Assembly: GCA_002205965.3 (NCBI GenBank)
Contig: NADL03000665.1
Coordinates: forward strand, 248,001 to 312,000
DNA length: 64,000 bases
Source: Kappaphycus alvarezii
Taxonomy: Eukaryota; Rhodophyta; Florideophyceae; Gigartinales; Solieriaceae
Direction of reading: 5' to 3'
The notes beneath the pieces were generated by a model. That model had not been told where the DNA came from, made no database searches, and saw only the letters and a list, made by a program, of their open reading frames with translations. Made by a program: the position numbers and the translations under genes. The first letter of the stretch is position 1; every line of letters starts with the position of its first letter. Positions 25,131-36,199 of this stretch are shown here, piece after piece.

Positions 25131-26789
25131 CATTACTCAGGTAGAAGATGGAGAGAGACCGGAGCTTATATAGACTTCAAGGCGAGTCGACTGATGCTTT
25201 CCGTTGATCGAAGGAAGTTTCCAGAAGATATGTAGACGACGCTGAGTGTCCAACCCTAAACTTCCTTGAGCTGATCTAAAGTAGATCAGCTCAAGCTTAC
25301 AGCACTGTACAGTGCATAAACATAACGGTCAAGTTCTAAGTTGAACGGTAAAGCACAGTAATAACTGTAAGCCTCTTTTTGAGTTGTCCCCTGTCAGAAA
25401 AATGGCAAAGAAGTGAAATTACACTAACAAAATCTGCAGACTGACGCGAAGATGAATCATTTCTTTTCGCTCTACCATCGTCTGCATTTGCTGTCTTTCA
25501 AAGAGCTTTTCAACATGTTACAGCTCGAAATTCATAGCTCGTAATTTTATATCAACTGTTCTGAACATCACTCACATAACTGCCGTTGTCGAAAATTGTT
25601 GTACAATTTCAACAAATAATTCTTGATGAAACACGATTTTGAACTGATAAGCCGGCCGAAAATTTTTGATCCTCAGAACAACTACAAAAAAATCCTTTAG
25701 GTATATTTAATGGAAGCTTAGCTAGTCTTGCCTAGCATGGAGTAGAATCCAAAAATACAAAAAAATCAAAACTGAAGGTTCTATTCTTCAATGAGTCCCA
25801 ACCATCCCTACCGAAGTGGAACTATTCATTGGCATTTGTATGTGCATGAGGCTTTTTCTATTCACAAGCCTAGAAGAATAATTTAGTTCTGATAGGAGGT
25901 AAGCTGGACGTATTTTTTTCAAAACATGCCAATTCTTCTATCTGGAATTTTAGAGGTTCCTACATATCTGTGACCCTCTAGGCGAAAATGTTAAATAATA
26001 TTTTTTTAAGGGGAAACAACCATTAGTTTGATCAGTAGGATGGAATTTAAAAAAGCTTTCATGTCTTAAAAACATGATATTCTCAATGATTCTGCACGAA
26101 TGAGGTACGAATGGTCTGTATAAAAAGTTATGATGTTATAAAAATCGATAAGATAGGTTTTAAAGATATGGCCTATCTGCGATTCTGGTTACTTTTACTA
26201 CTCCTGTCCATATTCCAAAATATCTATGAAGACTTTTTCAACGCTAAAGAAGTAAATCCACAAATGGAGTCCCATTCTTCACCCTTACAAGCTCTTCTTA
26301 ACAACAAATCGCATGCGCTGATTCCGGATGTGTTCAGAAACAAAATGCTCCACATACGGTGTCGTCGAACACAAAAGAAGATGATACAATTTCTAAAGAA
26401 TGCAAGATTTCACGCTTCAACCCGGAGTAAACCATTATAATTTTCCGTAAATTGAACGCTAAAGGTGCTCACTTTTCCACATTCGGCAAAACAAGAAATT
26501 TTGTTGAGCAAGCCGCAAAAAAATAATCGAAAAAACTGAATTTAGTCATTTTATTACCTGTAAAGCGTGTTATATCGCTTTAAAAGACTTAAAAATGCTA
26601 TCGAAAAGATCAAAAGCAGAGATTGAGTGATTCAAGGGGTTCTCCGAGAGCTTGGTGAAACTGAAGAGCTTCCAGGCCCATATCTACTGATAGAATCTTC
26701 AGAACGCAAAGAAGTTTGCTCAGAAATTCCACATTAAAGCTCACAAGCTCTGATTCTCGGAGCGCGGACGGACCCAGCAGCCTCGCTAC
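25131..26789. other. No recognised gene
   Basis: AT-rich sequence. A perfect 10-bp palindrome ACTGTACAGT lies near 25305, and a GATCTAAAGTAGATC hairpin near 25275. A 109-codon frame at 26111-26440 has a hydrophobic patch but no family resemblance and no clear gene context. Confidence 0.45.
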
Positions 26790-27560
26790 AAAGAGACGAG
26801 CTAGTCCTCCAAAGAATAATGATCACAGCTAGTTTACTGAGCAATTTGGTTCGGATAAAGACAGTACCGCATGTTGCAAAGTAACATATCCGTAACACCT
26901 TCAACTTTTTCTTGAAGCCTAACGTCGCGAATTACATCGTAAAATCTTTGAATATATATTCGGCAGTATTTCCCCCTTCATACATGGCTCTGTTCAGCAT
27001 CCCTTGAAATCACTGCAGGCTTATTCCTTGGTACAATACTTCAACGTACCAACTCTGATTGTACCCAGAGTTACCGTAGACACAGATATTCTCTCTTTGT
27101 AGCGCTAAACCTCAGAAAGGATGGTCTCCCCATTCCTCTGAATTTATACTGTCCGGAGGTGGCGACGACCTTCTATAGGACCCTAGGCATTATATATGAG
27201 TCCATCTAGTAAGTTCATGGCTTGGAATTTTGGACTCTTCTTTTTGTTATTTCCTTTGTATGCGACAAGCTGAATATTGCTGTTACTCGGTCGTGCCATT
27301 GCGATTACTGTTCTATCTCTAAACCCAATTCGGTTATCCAACCCACTAAACTTCTCCAAAGTTGCTGTTGCGTATCCTTTCCCACGTTCTGAGAAGAGAG
27401 CTGACTGCAACAATCTGTAAGCAGAGCTAGTTGGTGCTGTAGAAAGTTATCCACTTTATCCTAAAAGATTTCAGGAAGCTTTGAATCAAGTTCTTCAAGC
27501 ATTTCTTCTAAATCCTTCCATCTTGCGGGTGTGGTGAGTGGACGAAGTACAATTTATGCT
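26790..27560 (-). pseudogene. Harbinger/PIF-type transposase relic
   Basis: Minus-strand pieces in order: RPLTTPARWKDLEEML (27540-27500), EIFxDKVDNFL, GLDNRIGFRDRTVIAMARPS (about 27345-27290), QLVAYKGNNKKKSPKFQAMN (27270-27210), LLDGLIYNA, then YGNSGYNQSWYVEVLYQG (about 27080-27030), IFKDFT and FATLGFKKKLKVLR (26960-26910). This matches the DDE_Tnp_4 layout: GF(I/V)DGTV, YSGHKRxHALKFQ and YGDxxY. In the first catalytic box the Asp of GFIDGT has become Arg (GFRDRT keeps a D one position off). In-frame stops occur at least three times. It is clearly dead. The N-terminal helix-turn-helix partner ORF of Harbinger elements was not seen nearby. Confidence 0.7.
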
Positions 27561-29690
27561 ACTAGCTCAGGGCACAAAGAGTATCAGTTTCCGGACGATT
27601 ACGTTTTATCAGAAGGCCAAGCGATTGCCGTGTCCATTTTTGCTACGTTTTGCTCCCGAAGGCGTAACAAAGAAAGGCTCTTAATATTACTTATTAATAT
27701 AAAAGTAAATGGATGTTGAGAATGCGATGTGCTTTGATCGCCGGAGCCACGTTTTCTAATCAGCAGTGTGATGTAATGATATTTTTCCTGCAGTCATAAT
27801 TGCCGAGAAGTGTCAATAATTGTTTCTACTTGAATCTGACATCATTGGGCCATGGTAAGGGTAATCAACTTTCAGTATAAAGTTATTTTGCAGAATTTGG
27901 TCTTTTTGTACGTACTTAAAGTAGCCATCTCAAGTTTTTGAGTTTTTGGCTCGACTGGAATGGAACGAGGGTGTTAAATTACCTACGCGGAGGGAAAGCG
28001 TACGATCTTATCTTCGGTGATTTTTTCTTATCATCGTATTGAAAAGTTCGGTCACTATATTCTGAAATTTGAAATGTAAATTTTGCGTGAAGAAAAATCA
28101 TATTTCTGCTGAGGCGTAAAACCATGATTGTATAGATTCATTTTCTAATATTACCCTTCTAGATTGTACACTTACTTACCGAGCATTGATTTAATAACTG
28201 GATGTTCAACATCGGTCACGTGCAATAGAGCGCAGTAAATGATAGAAATAACTGCTGAGGACCATAGGACACGGCTGAGGCGCTGATAGATTCGCGTGCG
28301 AATATTAGTGTTTGAGGTTTGTTACCTGGTCTCAGTCCCCGGATCATTCCGGAAACAGAAAAATGGTAGGGGATCCCGCTACAAGTGAATCGACTGGGAA
28401 AGGCTGAAAGCGGAAACCCGATTGGCGAGACGATTTATTTGGTCATAGTACAAGTTGCTTGGCGAACTTTCACTCAAAATCCTAGACCTTTTGGCGGTAA
28501 GTTTGAGCGGCTACACATGCAGCAGCTTATTTTGCTTTCATGAGGGGGCCTGTTTAAACTGCGAAATTATAGTAACATCACTGGCAGTCCACAGCTCCTT
28601 AGGTCTGATAGCGAGGGCCGAGGATATCACAAGGAGGTCATCAGGTAGAATATCTGTTCAAGAAACTAGCAGCGGAACCCAAAACTTGCAATACAAATGT
28701 ACTACGCTGAAGAGATGTTATGCGAGAGCAATATTGATGGAATTATGCTGTTTTCGGCGGCCAAACCTTGAAGTTCAACGGCCAGCTGCACTTTCGCCTT
28801 ACATATAAAGATTCTGCTCGAATTGGTGGCAATTCGTTTGTATTCAGTTCTCGTGTAATTGAAGACCGAGATGGCGACGGAGAATGATGCTCCATTGAGC
28901 ACCTCTAACTTTAAATCCATTGTCCGGATGCGGTTGAAGGAAAGCGGCGGCCGCAGAGTGGTGAAAAAGGATGGCACGTATCTAAAAACTGGTGGATTCA
29001 GAACCGTGAGCTGTTTGGTTGAGTAAATCCTTCCAGAAGTAGTGCTCCCAGTGCAACTTTGCCGCAATCACTTGCTGTACCCTATAGAGATTTTTTGCAA
29101 GTTGAAAGGGATTTCAGTGAGGAATTCGGGTTCATAAGGGCCAAGGTTTGTGAGGAAAGAGTAACCGTCAACAAAAAGTGAGAATTTGTGAAGCTTGGGC
29201 AAGCTTGGGCGACATACAAATGCCGTTCACCGCGAAAGCGGTTGCAAACAACAGTGAAAGAGCGTGCCATGATGTAGAAAGCCGTGTCGTGGCAGGCAGG
29301 TGCGGCATCTAGTTGGTTCGCAGCAACCCGGACATGAAGGAAGGAGCATATCGGCGAGAGACCTTGGCCACTAAGGCGCAGTGAGAAGCAGAACCGTTAC
29401 CAGTCTAGGTCAGTTAGAGTGGAGTTCTGGAGCGCCTCGTATAAGGACCGCTAGAGTGAGTTGACCACGTGTGCGGGGTCGGCGAGTTTGAACGCGGCGG
29501 TAACTCGGCAAGCCGATGCACACAGTCAGTGCATATGGAAACCTGCCAGAGGATCACGGACCCTTTCTAATAGAAATAGTGCGGCGACATTCCTCAATCT
29601 TGCTTCGGAGGAAGGCCTGGGTGAAGGCGAAATCGCTGAATGGGGCTCCGAGGAGGTCGATCCTTACACCTCAGCATCATTGATATCCGC
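27561..29690. other. No recognised gene
   Basis: Mixed composition with short frames only. 28199-28225 shares a 27-bp stretch with 5097-5123 (three mismatches by eye). A 121-codon minus frame at 28702-29067 has no recognised family. Confidence 0.45.
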
Positions 29691-29811
29691 AGATCAGCCG
29701 TAATTCATACTTTTCATGACTTTTGCAACTTTACTGTTAATCATCGAGGGAAGAAACCTCTCTCAGTATTCCGAAATCTCAAGACACGTGTCTCGGCGTT
29801 TGTTTTTCATT

Positions 29812-29935
29812 ACTGGACTTTAATTCGAAAATTATGGGTGAACATGATAAGGGGGTTGAACAGGACTGTGATCTGCAACTTCAAGCAAGCCACACGGTTG
29901 CAGCAGCATCTGCTGACTGTTCGCAGTGACTGTTC
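29812..29935 (+). repeat. Direct repeat, left copy, of the DIRS-like element
   Basis: Begins TACTGGACTTTAATTCGAAA and is matched at 33527-33650 with roughly three quarters of bases identical by eye. In PAT/Ngaro-type elements split direct repeats flank the coding region. Another explanation is that the right copy is the start of a second, truncated element. Confidence 0.6.
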
Positions 29936-32900
29936 GTCAAAAGGGCTACGTATCCGCCCAACCTGGGAAGATCGGGCGCAATTTCTCATTCCCCGAGTCT
30001 ACGCTTGTTCTAGTCCCTCGGTATAGGTCGACTATTACACTTTAAAATCAACCATATCCAATTCCATCTCTTCTGATTTGTCGCAGTCCGACGCTTCTCG
30101 CCTCTATAACCTCGATAATAAGGTCACTGGCATTGAAAGTTAGCTCTCGCAGATCTTCAACTTGCTCCTAGCTTTCCCTGGACTGTCGAACACACCTATC
30201 GCAGAGCTCGCCGCTGCCGCTTCAGAACCCCCGGCGTCTTATCCATCCGCTAGGCCCTCCACTGCCGTCAAGGCTTAGGCCCTCAACTGCCGTCAAGGCT
30301 TGCAAGACGTACGTCCTACAGTTTACGCTGCTTAAGCCCTCTGCTACCGTGGCCGCCGAAAAACTCGCTACTCGACAAGAGTACGCTGAGGTAGGCAAAC
30401 TTATTAAGTTCCAGCGACCTAGCACCGTCGCACCATTTCTGTCGAGAGGTTCATTCCTTAACCAGAAGGGCTTTTCGCCATAAAGTCCGCTGACTTTAGT
30501 AAAGGTTGGGAAGCTGAAGTACTCTGGAACGTTGGGCAAAGATTTGAGATCGCCATCACTTGGGCTCACGGAGTCACCGAAGCTCTCCAGAGCAAGGACG
30601 TCTCCGCTGCTACTGATTTCTTTGCTGTTATACACCATACCTGTAGGCCACTTGCAGCCGCGTTTTTGATTTCCCATCGATCCTCGAGCCCGTTAATTCT
30701 TCAACGGAACAATATCAGATGTACTACATCGGCGCAGTTACGAAGAAACTTCCGATTCTAACACCCTTTCTCTACACCAGAAGGGATTTCCTATCTCCAA
30801 TGCCTCCATTGCAACGTCAGACGAAAACAAGCGGGTCGTGGTCAACTTTTCCCGACAAAAGACCCTATTTCGATGTATTCCCGTCCGCATGGAAATAACG
30901 AATAGGCTACTCTAGAATTATACAGAAATCCGATTTGATATTTTCTCTCGATATCGTCGAGGGTTAACACCACTTCCGGCTACACTCTAATAATCAAATT
31001 TTGTTTATTTTCAAAATTTTCCATCGTTATTCTCGCTGCATCGTACAGTCTTCCTTTTTTAAGCTCTCTCCAGCTTACTTCGTCAATTCTATCCTACCCC
31101 TCGTTCACTATGTTAAATAAGCCCTTCGTGTCCGAATCCATCTCTATATTGACGATGTCTCTAAATCCCCCTTTACTCCTCAAGAAGTCCCGCTGACAAA
31201 TCGATTCGCTACTTTGCTCATGTGGACTCCAAAAAAAGGAGTACAAGGTACACATGGAGAGTACGCGAAAAGTCGATCATTTGGCGTTTCAAATCGATAA
31301 GGAACGTTTAGTATTTTTAACTAAGGCTCTAAGGAATTAAAAGCCACGAGGCATTTCCTGGTAACTACTACACCATGCACACCTTAATCTCCGACTATTC
31401 GAAAACCCTTTTCTACGCCACTTCGCAGGCGTCGCTTTTTCATGCTCAGCCGCTGATCTCGTCGCTCTTTTCAACACCCGATCAATTTAAGATTCTCCCG
31501 AGACGAATCCGAGCAATACTGGGAAAGGCTTGATGCTTCTACATGCCACTTTTCCGGATCTGCGCTTCTTGAGGGATCTCACCAGCTATCCTCCTATCGC
31601 CACTCCAATGCAATCATTGGCTCTACACTCAGACGTGTCGACGGGCGCCGGTCAGGTGGGGACGTTGGAATCTGATCTGAGGCCAGGGATTTAGGGATCT
31701 TGGGAAACCTGCGGACTCTGTAACCCCGTACCACGAGTCAAGTCAGTAATTTTTTTGGAGTAACGGTCCGTCACAGACACTATTCGCGCTTTCGCATTGT
31801 TGCTGAGTAGCGGGACTCAACTCAAAATTTGGGAGGACAACCAGGTGGTGGCATCTATACTCAACTCGATGAACACTAAATCACGCCACTAGATGAAAGA
31901 GCTTCGTTCAATACATCGCTTGCTTCTAAACGTCGGGATCACTCTTGAGTCGCAGTGTCTGCCCTTGGCGCTCAATCTTTTCGCCGACCTCTGCTACCTC
32001 CCCAGACACTCAATGATTGGAGAATAAATACCGAGCCCCTTCAGCCACTCCTTCAGGCTTTCTCGCCAACGATCTACAGGTGAGCTGACAGTACCAACCG
32101 AACATGCAAAATATTCAAAGGCGCTTTTTCGTCGCCTAACTCCCTCGGCGTAGACGCGCTCTTCCACAATTGAGAGCCTAAGTGAAATTTTAAACCCTGC
32201 CGCTGAATTTGATATCACTGGTTGTGGTCAGGATCATCAAGTAACAAGCAACAGAGATTCTATTCAAGCCATTTGTTCCGCAGAATCATGGGTTCTCAGC
32301 CTACACCAACTGTCATGGCCACGTGTGTGCGCCGCCAAAATCTCCACCTCCCGACTCTGCGGGATCTACGGCCAGTGCCCATCCCAACGTGCAATATCGC
32401 TGCTTGGAAATTTTCACAGAAGAAGCACGATTGCTACCTCTCGCAGTTACTCTGCAGCAATAATTAATTACAGCTGCAGTAATTTAGAACACGTCAGGGG
32501 TAGCTACGATTGCAAGGCTCATGCTGGACCGTGTGTCCGGGGTACGTGCCTTGAGCATGTACCCAGACACATGGTCCTCGAAAGAGATACTACGTAAAAT
32601 GGGCTTTATTTTGCAATAAGGATGGAATAGACCCGCCGGATGCCTTTGAATACCATTTGCTTCGCTACCTGGGTTGGCTCTTATAATAATGTCTCGTAAT
32701 TACAATGTCAGTTCGTAACTATCTATCTGCTGTTACAACCGCCCATAACCGGATTGGTCGCCACCTCAGTCTCACGCCTTTGCTACAGCTCGCAGTTACT
32801 CGTATCAATAAGCCGATGTCGGAAGAAAAGTTCTGAACAAACCAGAAGCCTCAAAAGAACCCCTCGCCTTACCAAGCTCCGTAGTCGCCAAATCTTTCAA

Positions 32901-33526
32901 GCTTCTATGGCCTTTCCGCCTGCCGATGTCTAATTTCTACACAATTCTTGAGCAATACTTGTAAGCCACGTATTTTTCAAGAGGAGCGAGGCTGTTATAT
33001 CCCTTTTACTGGACAATTTGACGATTCAAATCAGTCTACATATATTGTAATCGCGCTCTGCAATAATCGGCTCCGAGTTGCTCATACGCTCTTCTATCGT
33101 CGAAATTCGAACTATTTGGAAAGTTTAATTGAATTTTGGCTTCTCCATGATTTTCTACGCCGTGGAAATATGTCTCTAAGTCGCACTACTATTGGACTTT
33201 ACCAAGTAATAGCTTGTCTACTAGTGCTCTCACTCTATCTATCTGGATTTCTTCTACGCTCTCTCGCTTGAAAATTACCACAGCGCCGCAGGTAACTTAG
33301 TCCTCGAACTCTCTGCTAATGTGTTCTACATCCAAATGCGCAGCAGTTTGAGTCCAAGAATATCGTGTTCTAGTCTGGGGTGATTAGTCAGCCGGCCGAA
33401 AGTTTCGCGAGTCGTATTTGGATGGAAGATTGCAACCGTGTGATGATTCTTTTTTCTTCTTTTGCACCTTTTTTGACCAAATTCTCGAAGCAAAGCCTCT
33501 GAATTTTGGTTTTTCTCCATGTCAAA

Positions 33527-33650
33527 TTCTGTACTTTAATTGGAAAATTTGGGGTGAATATGATAAATTGGGTTAAACTTGGCTGTGATCCGCAACTTCA
33601 ACCAAGTCACTCGGTCACGGCTGAATCGGCTGCATCGGCTGACTTTAAGA
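33527..33650 (+). repeat. Direct repeat, right copy, of the DIRS-like element
   Basis: Begins TGTACTTTAATTGGAAAATT and follows the same order as the left copy, through the TGATAA...TGGTT, CTGTGATC, CAACTTCAA and TCGGCTG blocks. It lies just after the recombinase-like region, as expected for a right-hand repeat. Confidence 0.6.
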
Positions 33651-33790
33651 AATTTGGTGATCACCATGTCCGCAGCTTACTGTTCTATAGTCTACACTCG
33701 CTGCCGAGGCTACGTCTGCTCTTTGTAAGCATTTCAGATAAATTCCACGTTGTAGACTTATCGCTTGGGCTAGAAGACTTGGTTTAAGAT

Positions 33791-34674
33791 CACAAACGGT
33801 TCAACAGGGTCATATAAATTCCAACTCGGGAACATCTGGTGCAACTTCTCGTGCCTCAAGTCGTTGCTTTTTTCACGCCTTCCGCCCGCCATTCTTCCTT
33901 CCTGGCCAAATCACAAGTTTTTTGTTCTTTGTTCTTTGTCTCATTTTTTAATTGAATTGAGTCATTTTTCCTTATAAGTATCACATCTTACTTTTGCGTC
34001 CTTCAGTCGCTTTTTGCATTGTTATCACAATAATTGCAAGTCAGGCAGCATCGTATTATGTGCAACGCATCAATATTATTTTTTTGTATCTACAAGAAAG
34101 GTCGTCAATATTTTGATTGCTTAATTGGCTGTCAGCATATCTCTCGGTCCTCCAAACGAAATTACAGCGAGAAGGCTTTACCAATAATTTCATGTCACAG
34201 AGACGGGTCATACGGCCCATGACTTTTCGAGAGCGCAGATGCCCCCGGAACCGGTATCAAGAAGAAGATCGGACTTCAAAAATCTGTCACGAGTCTTGAA
34301 CAGTGATGATATCTCATTTTTAGCGCGCTTTGGGCTGGGATACTAGCACCCTAACCAACTCATGAAATCATCTGTCCTAAGTATTGACTCACCTGACCCT
34401 CTTGGCTCCACTACCTCTTTCGAGGCTTCTACTGCCGACATGTTCAAATAGGAACGCGGGGTCTGTTATACTCCATGTTCTATTTGTATTATCCTTCGTA
34501 TGTGATTAAATGTGGTTGTGTTTCTCTTAGTTTAATTCACCGCGGTTATGCTGAAGCACGGAGGACTACGCACATACCCCACCACCTGACCTCCAGACGG
34601 GCCTCATTCGTGATTCCCCACTGAACTCTATGAAATTAAAAGTCTCCTTTTTTCACTACCAACGCCTTGGCTTT
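33791..34674. other. No recognised gene
   Basis: Between the DIRS-like relic and the Gypsy element. Short frames only. It may still hold decayed DIRS-like sequence, but no motif was visible. Confidence 0.45.
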
Positions 34675-34679
34675 ACTAT
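34675..34679. repeat. Target-site duplication, left (ACTAT)
   Basis: The five bases ACTAT lie directly before the TG of the 5' LTR and recur directly after the CA of the 3' LTR at 43732-43736. This fixes the element boundaries and shows one clean insertion. Confidence 0.93.
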
Positions 34680-34680
34680 T

Positions 34681-34764
34681 GTAATACAAAAAATGGTCCT
34701 CCCCTCATTTAATACAGGAAATGGTCCTCCCTTCACGTAATACAGGAAATGGTCCTCCCCTCGT
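34681..34764 (+). repeat. Triplicated 30-bp motif at the LTR start
   Basis: The motif AATGGTCCTCCC preceded by TAATACA occurs three times at about 30-bp spacing, near 34690, 34720 and 34750, and again at the 3' LTR start (42250-42335). Such short tandem arrays at the U3 edge are often regulatory or integrase-binding repeats; which of these applies cannot be told from the sequence. Confidence 0.7.
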
Positions 34765-35022
34765 GTAATCCAGCAACCTACAACGATCCCGCCCCTAACA
34801 TCTCCCACCGTCATTTCCAAATTTACTTCCATTTTATCTAGATATTTTTATACTGTATTTAACCCTCTGAATCGACCCCGAATCAAGTCCCTTTTCCTTT
34901 TTAGCTTAACTCCTCCTCCAAATTCGCCTTTTTTTTGAGAAGAAGGGCGCAAATGCACTACTGCAAAATCCCTTGCAGATTTATTTTACCTATTCCTAAT
35001 CTATAGAACCTGCCCCGGGAGC

Positions 35023-35030
35023 CTATTTAA
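35023..35030 (+). promoter_or_regulatory. Putative LTR TATA box
   Basis: TATTTAAA lies about 110 bp upstream of the ATG of the LTR ORF and is conserved in the 3' LTR near 42590. It is the best candidate for the U3 promoter. No initiator was identified. Confidence 0.4.
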
Positions 35031-35140
35031 ACCCCTTTATTCTAAGTTCCAAATGCCCCCGATCATTTTATTCATCACCCCTCTCCCCCCACACACCCAA
35101 AACACCCTACATTGCCTCCCGTTCCCCAACGTCTATCACA

Positions 35141-35554
35141 ATGAACAACCTTCGCCCCTCTGTCCCTATTTCCAAAAACCGCCCTTCCCGTCCCATCAAT
35201 GGCCTTCGTCTCGCCGCCTACGGGCCAACCGATGCCGACGACTACATCCGGCGGCAAACAAAGAAGCAAATCATCGAGTTCGTTCGCCGCCTCTTCATAG
35301 AAGAAGAAGCGAGGGAGGTAAGTCCGGGAGAGGCTGAGAAGGTCGAGGAGGAGAGCGGGGAGTCCTTCGAGGAATGGTTAGCCCCTGAGCTAGTGTACGA
35401 GGCTCAGGAGGAGGAGGATGAGGAGGAGGAAGATGAGGAGGATGAGGAGGAGGAAGAGGATGAGGAGGATGGGGAGGAGGAAGAGGAGGAGGAGGAGGAG
35501 GAGGATGAGGGAACAGGGGCATGGAAAGTGTTGGACTGGTGGGGCCTGGAATAG
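35141..35554 (+). CDS. Acidic ORF inside the 5' LTR
   Basis: A 137-residue frame starting MNNLRPSVPISKN. The N-terminal half has RQTKKQIIEFVRRLFIEEEA, a possible amphipathic helix. The C-terminal half is almost pure Glu/Asp, encoded by GAG/GAT repeats (35400-35510), and ends WKVLDWWGLE. No known domain was recognised. The matching region of the 3' LTR starts with the same ATG but is not open along its whole length. Coding sequence inside an LTR is rare, so this may be a captured or element-specific accessory protein, or a chance frame kept open by the GA-rich repeat. Confidence 0.4.
   Translation: MNNLRPSVPISKNRPSRPINGLRLAAYGPTDADDYIRRQTKKQIIEFVRRLFIEEEAREVSPGEAEKVEEESGESFEEWLAPELVYEAQEEEDEEEEDEEDEEEEEDEEDGEEEEEEEEEEDEGTGAWKVLDWWGLE
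35398..35516 (+). repeat. GAG/GAT trinucleotide-like tract
   Basis: An imperfect purine-rich repeat of GAG, GAA and GAT units inside the LTR ORF. It is present in the 3' LTR at about 42960-43070, where the length differs by small indels. Confidence 0.85.
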
Positions 35555-36173
35555 AGAGTATGGATCAAGTTGTGCCCACGATGGAACCGGATGGAGATAT
35601 CTTTAGTAGTCTAGATATCTCCCAGGGGGAAATAGAGAGCTGTGAGCCATTCGCAGATATTTGTGGGGACTGCTTGGACAGCATGGATATTTTAGAGGAG
35701 TTGTTTGGATCTGATTTAGAGAATGGGAAATAAGAGGACCAAATTAATTGTTAGTTTCTTAAGTATCTTTTGCTTAGAGTATATTGTCCACACAAAGTAT
35801 TTTTATGCATTTCTTGGTATCTTCTGTAGTTTTGTTCGGACTTTAGGGGTAGCCAAAAGTCTATATAAGCTGAGTAAACTGCTTCCTCATGGAGAGGTCA
35901 AGCAAGTTGGCAGACAACTTCAAGCCAAGTCCCAAATAGTAGGAAGTTGAGAGTCAACTTCAGACCCAAGAAGCATTTTTTACGCTAGTCAGAGCGTAGG
36001 TGGTAGACCCTGCCCCTTTTATACTTGCTTGTAGCTTTCTCAACTCTCTTCTATATACACTCCCTTTTGTTCGTTCAACAATACCACGGTAGCACTTTTG
36101 TCGCTCGCAACACCTCCTTCTCAGGGTAATTGGTTCTGAGGATCTCTTCCCCCGCCGATTTACCCCTATCATT

Positions 36174-36191
36174 TGGTACTCTTGTGGAGGG
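36174..36191 (+). promoter_or_regulatory. Putative primer binding site
   Basis: TGGTACTCTTGTGGAGG begins two bases after the LTR end. A TGG start at this place is the usual mark of pairing with a tRNA 3' CCA end. The tRNA was not identified. Confidence 0.55.
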
Positions 36192-36199
36192 GGTTGCAC

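Larger units (their letters stand above)
29690..33790 (+). mobile_element. DIRS-like tyrosine-recombinase retroelement, old and broken
   Basis: Parts in order on the plus strand: a gag-like region (29.8-30.35 kb) with a short coiled-coil stretch; a reverse transcriptase of the DIRS/Ngaro type around 30.93-31.19 kb with FSLDIVEG, FKLSPAYFV and the YIDD box at 31145-31156; an RNase H-like region 31.6-32.0 kb with LKIWEDNQVVASILNSMN and LALNLFADL; and a region at 32.6-33.3 kb with SVRNYLSAVTTAHNRIGRHL, which resembles the N-terminal domain of the DIRS tyrosine recombinase. The catalytic R-H-R-Y set was not identified. A stretch of about 120 bp near 29812 recurs in direct orientation near 33527. 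There are many breaks, so it looks like an ancient fossil. Confidence 0.7.
34680..36171 (+). repeat. 5' LTR of the Gypsy element
   Basis: Starts TGTAATACAAAAAATGGTCC and ends CCGATTTACCCCTATCA. It holds a TATTTAA box near 35023, an acidic ORF and a second short conserved frame near 35720-35950, all repeated in the 3' LTR. It contains three spaced copies of an AATACA(G/A)(G/A)AA(A)TGGTCCTCCC motif at its left end. Confidence 0.95.

Noticed and set aside
24897-25133. Serine/leucine-rich small protein on the minus strand
   Set aside because: It is the complement of the GA simple repeat.
35295-35522. Proline-rich frame on the minus strand of the LTR
   Set aside because: It is only the complement of the GAG/GAT repeat.
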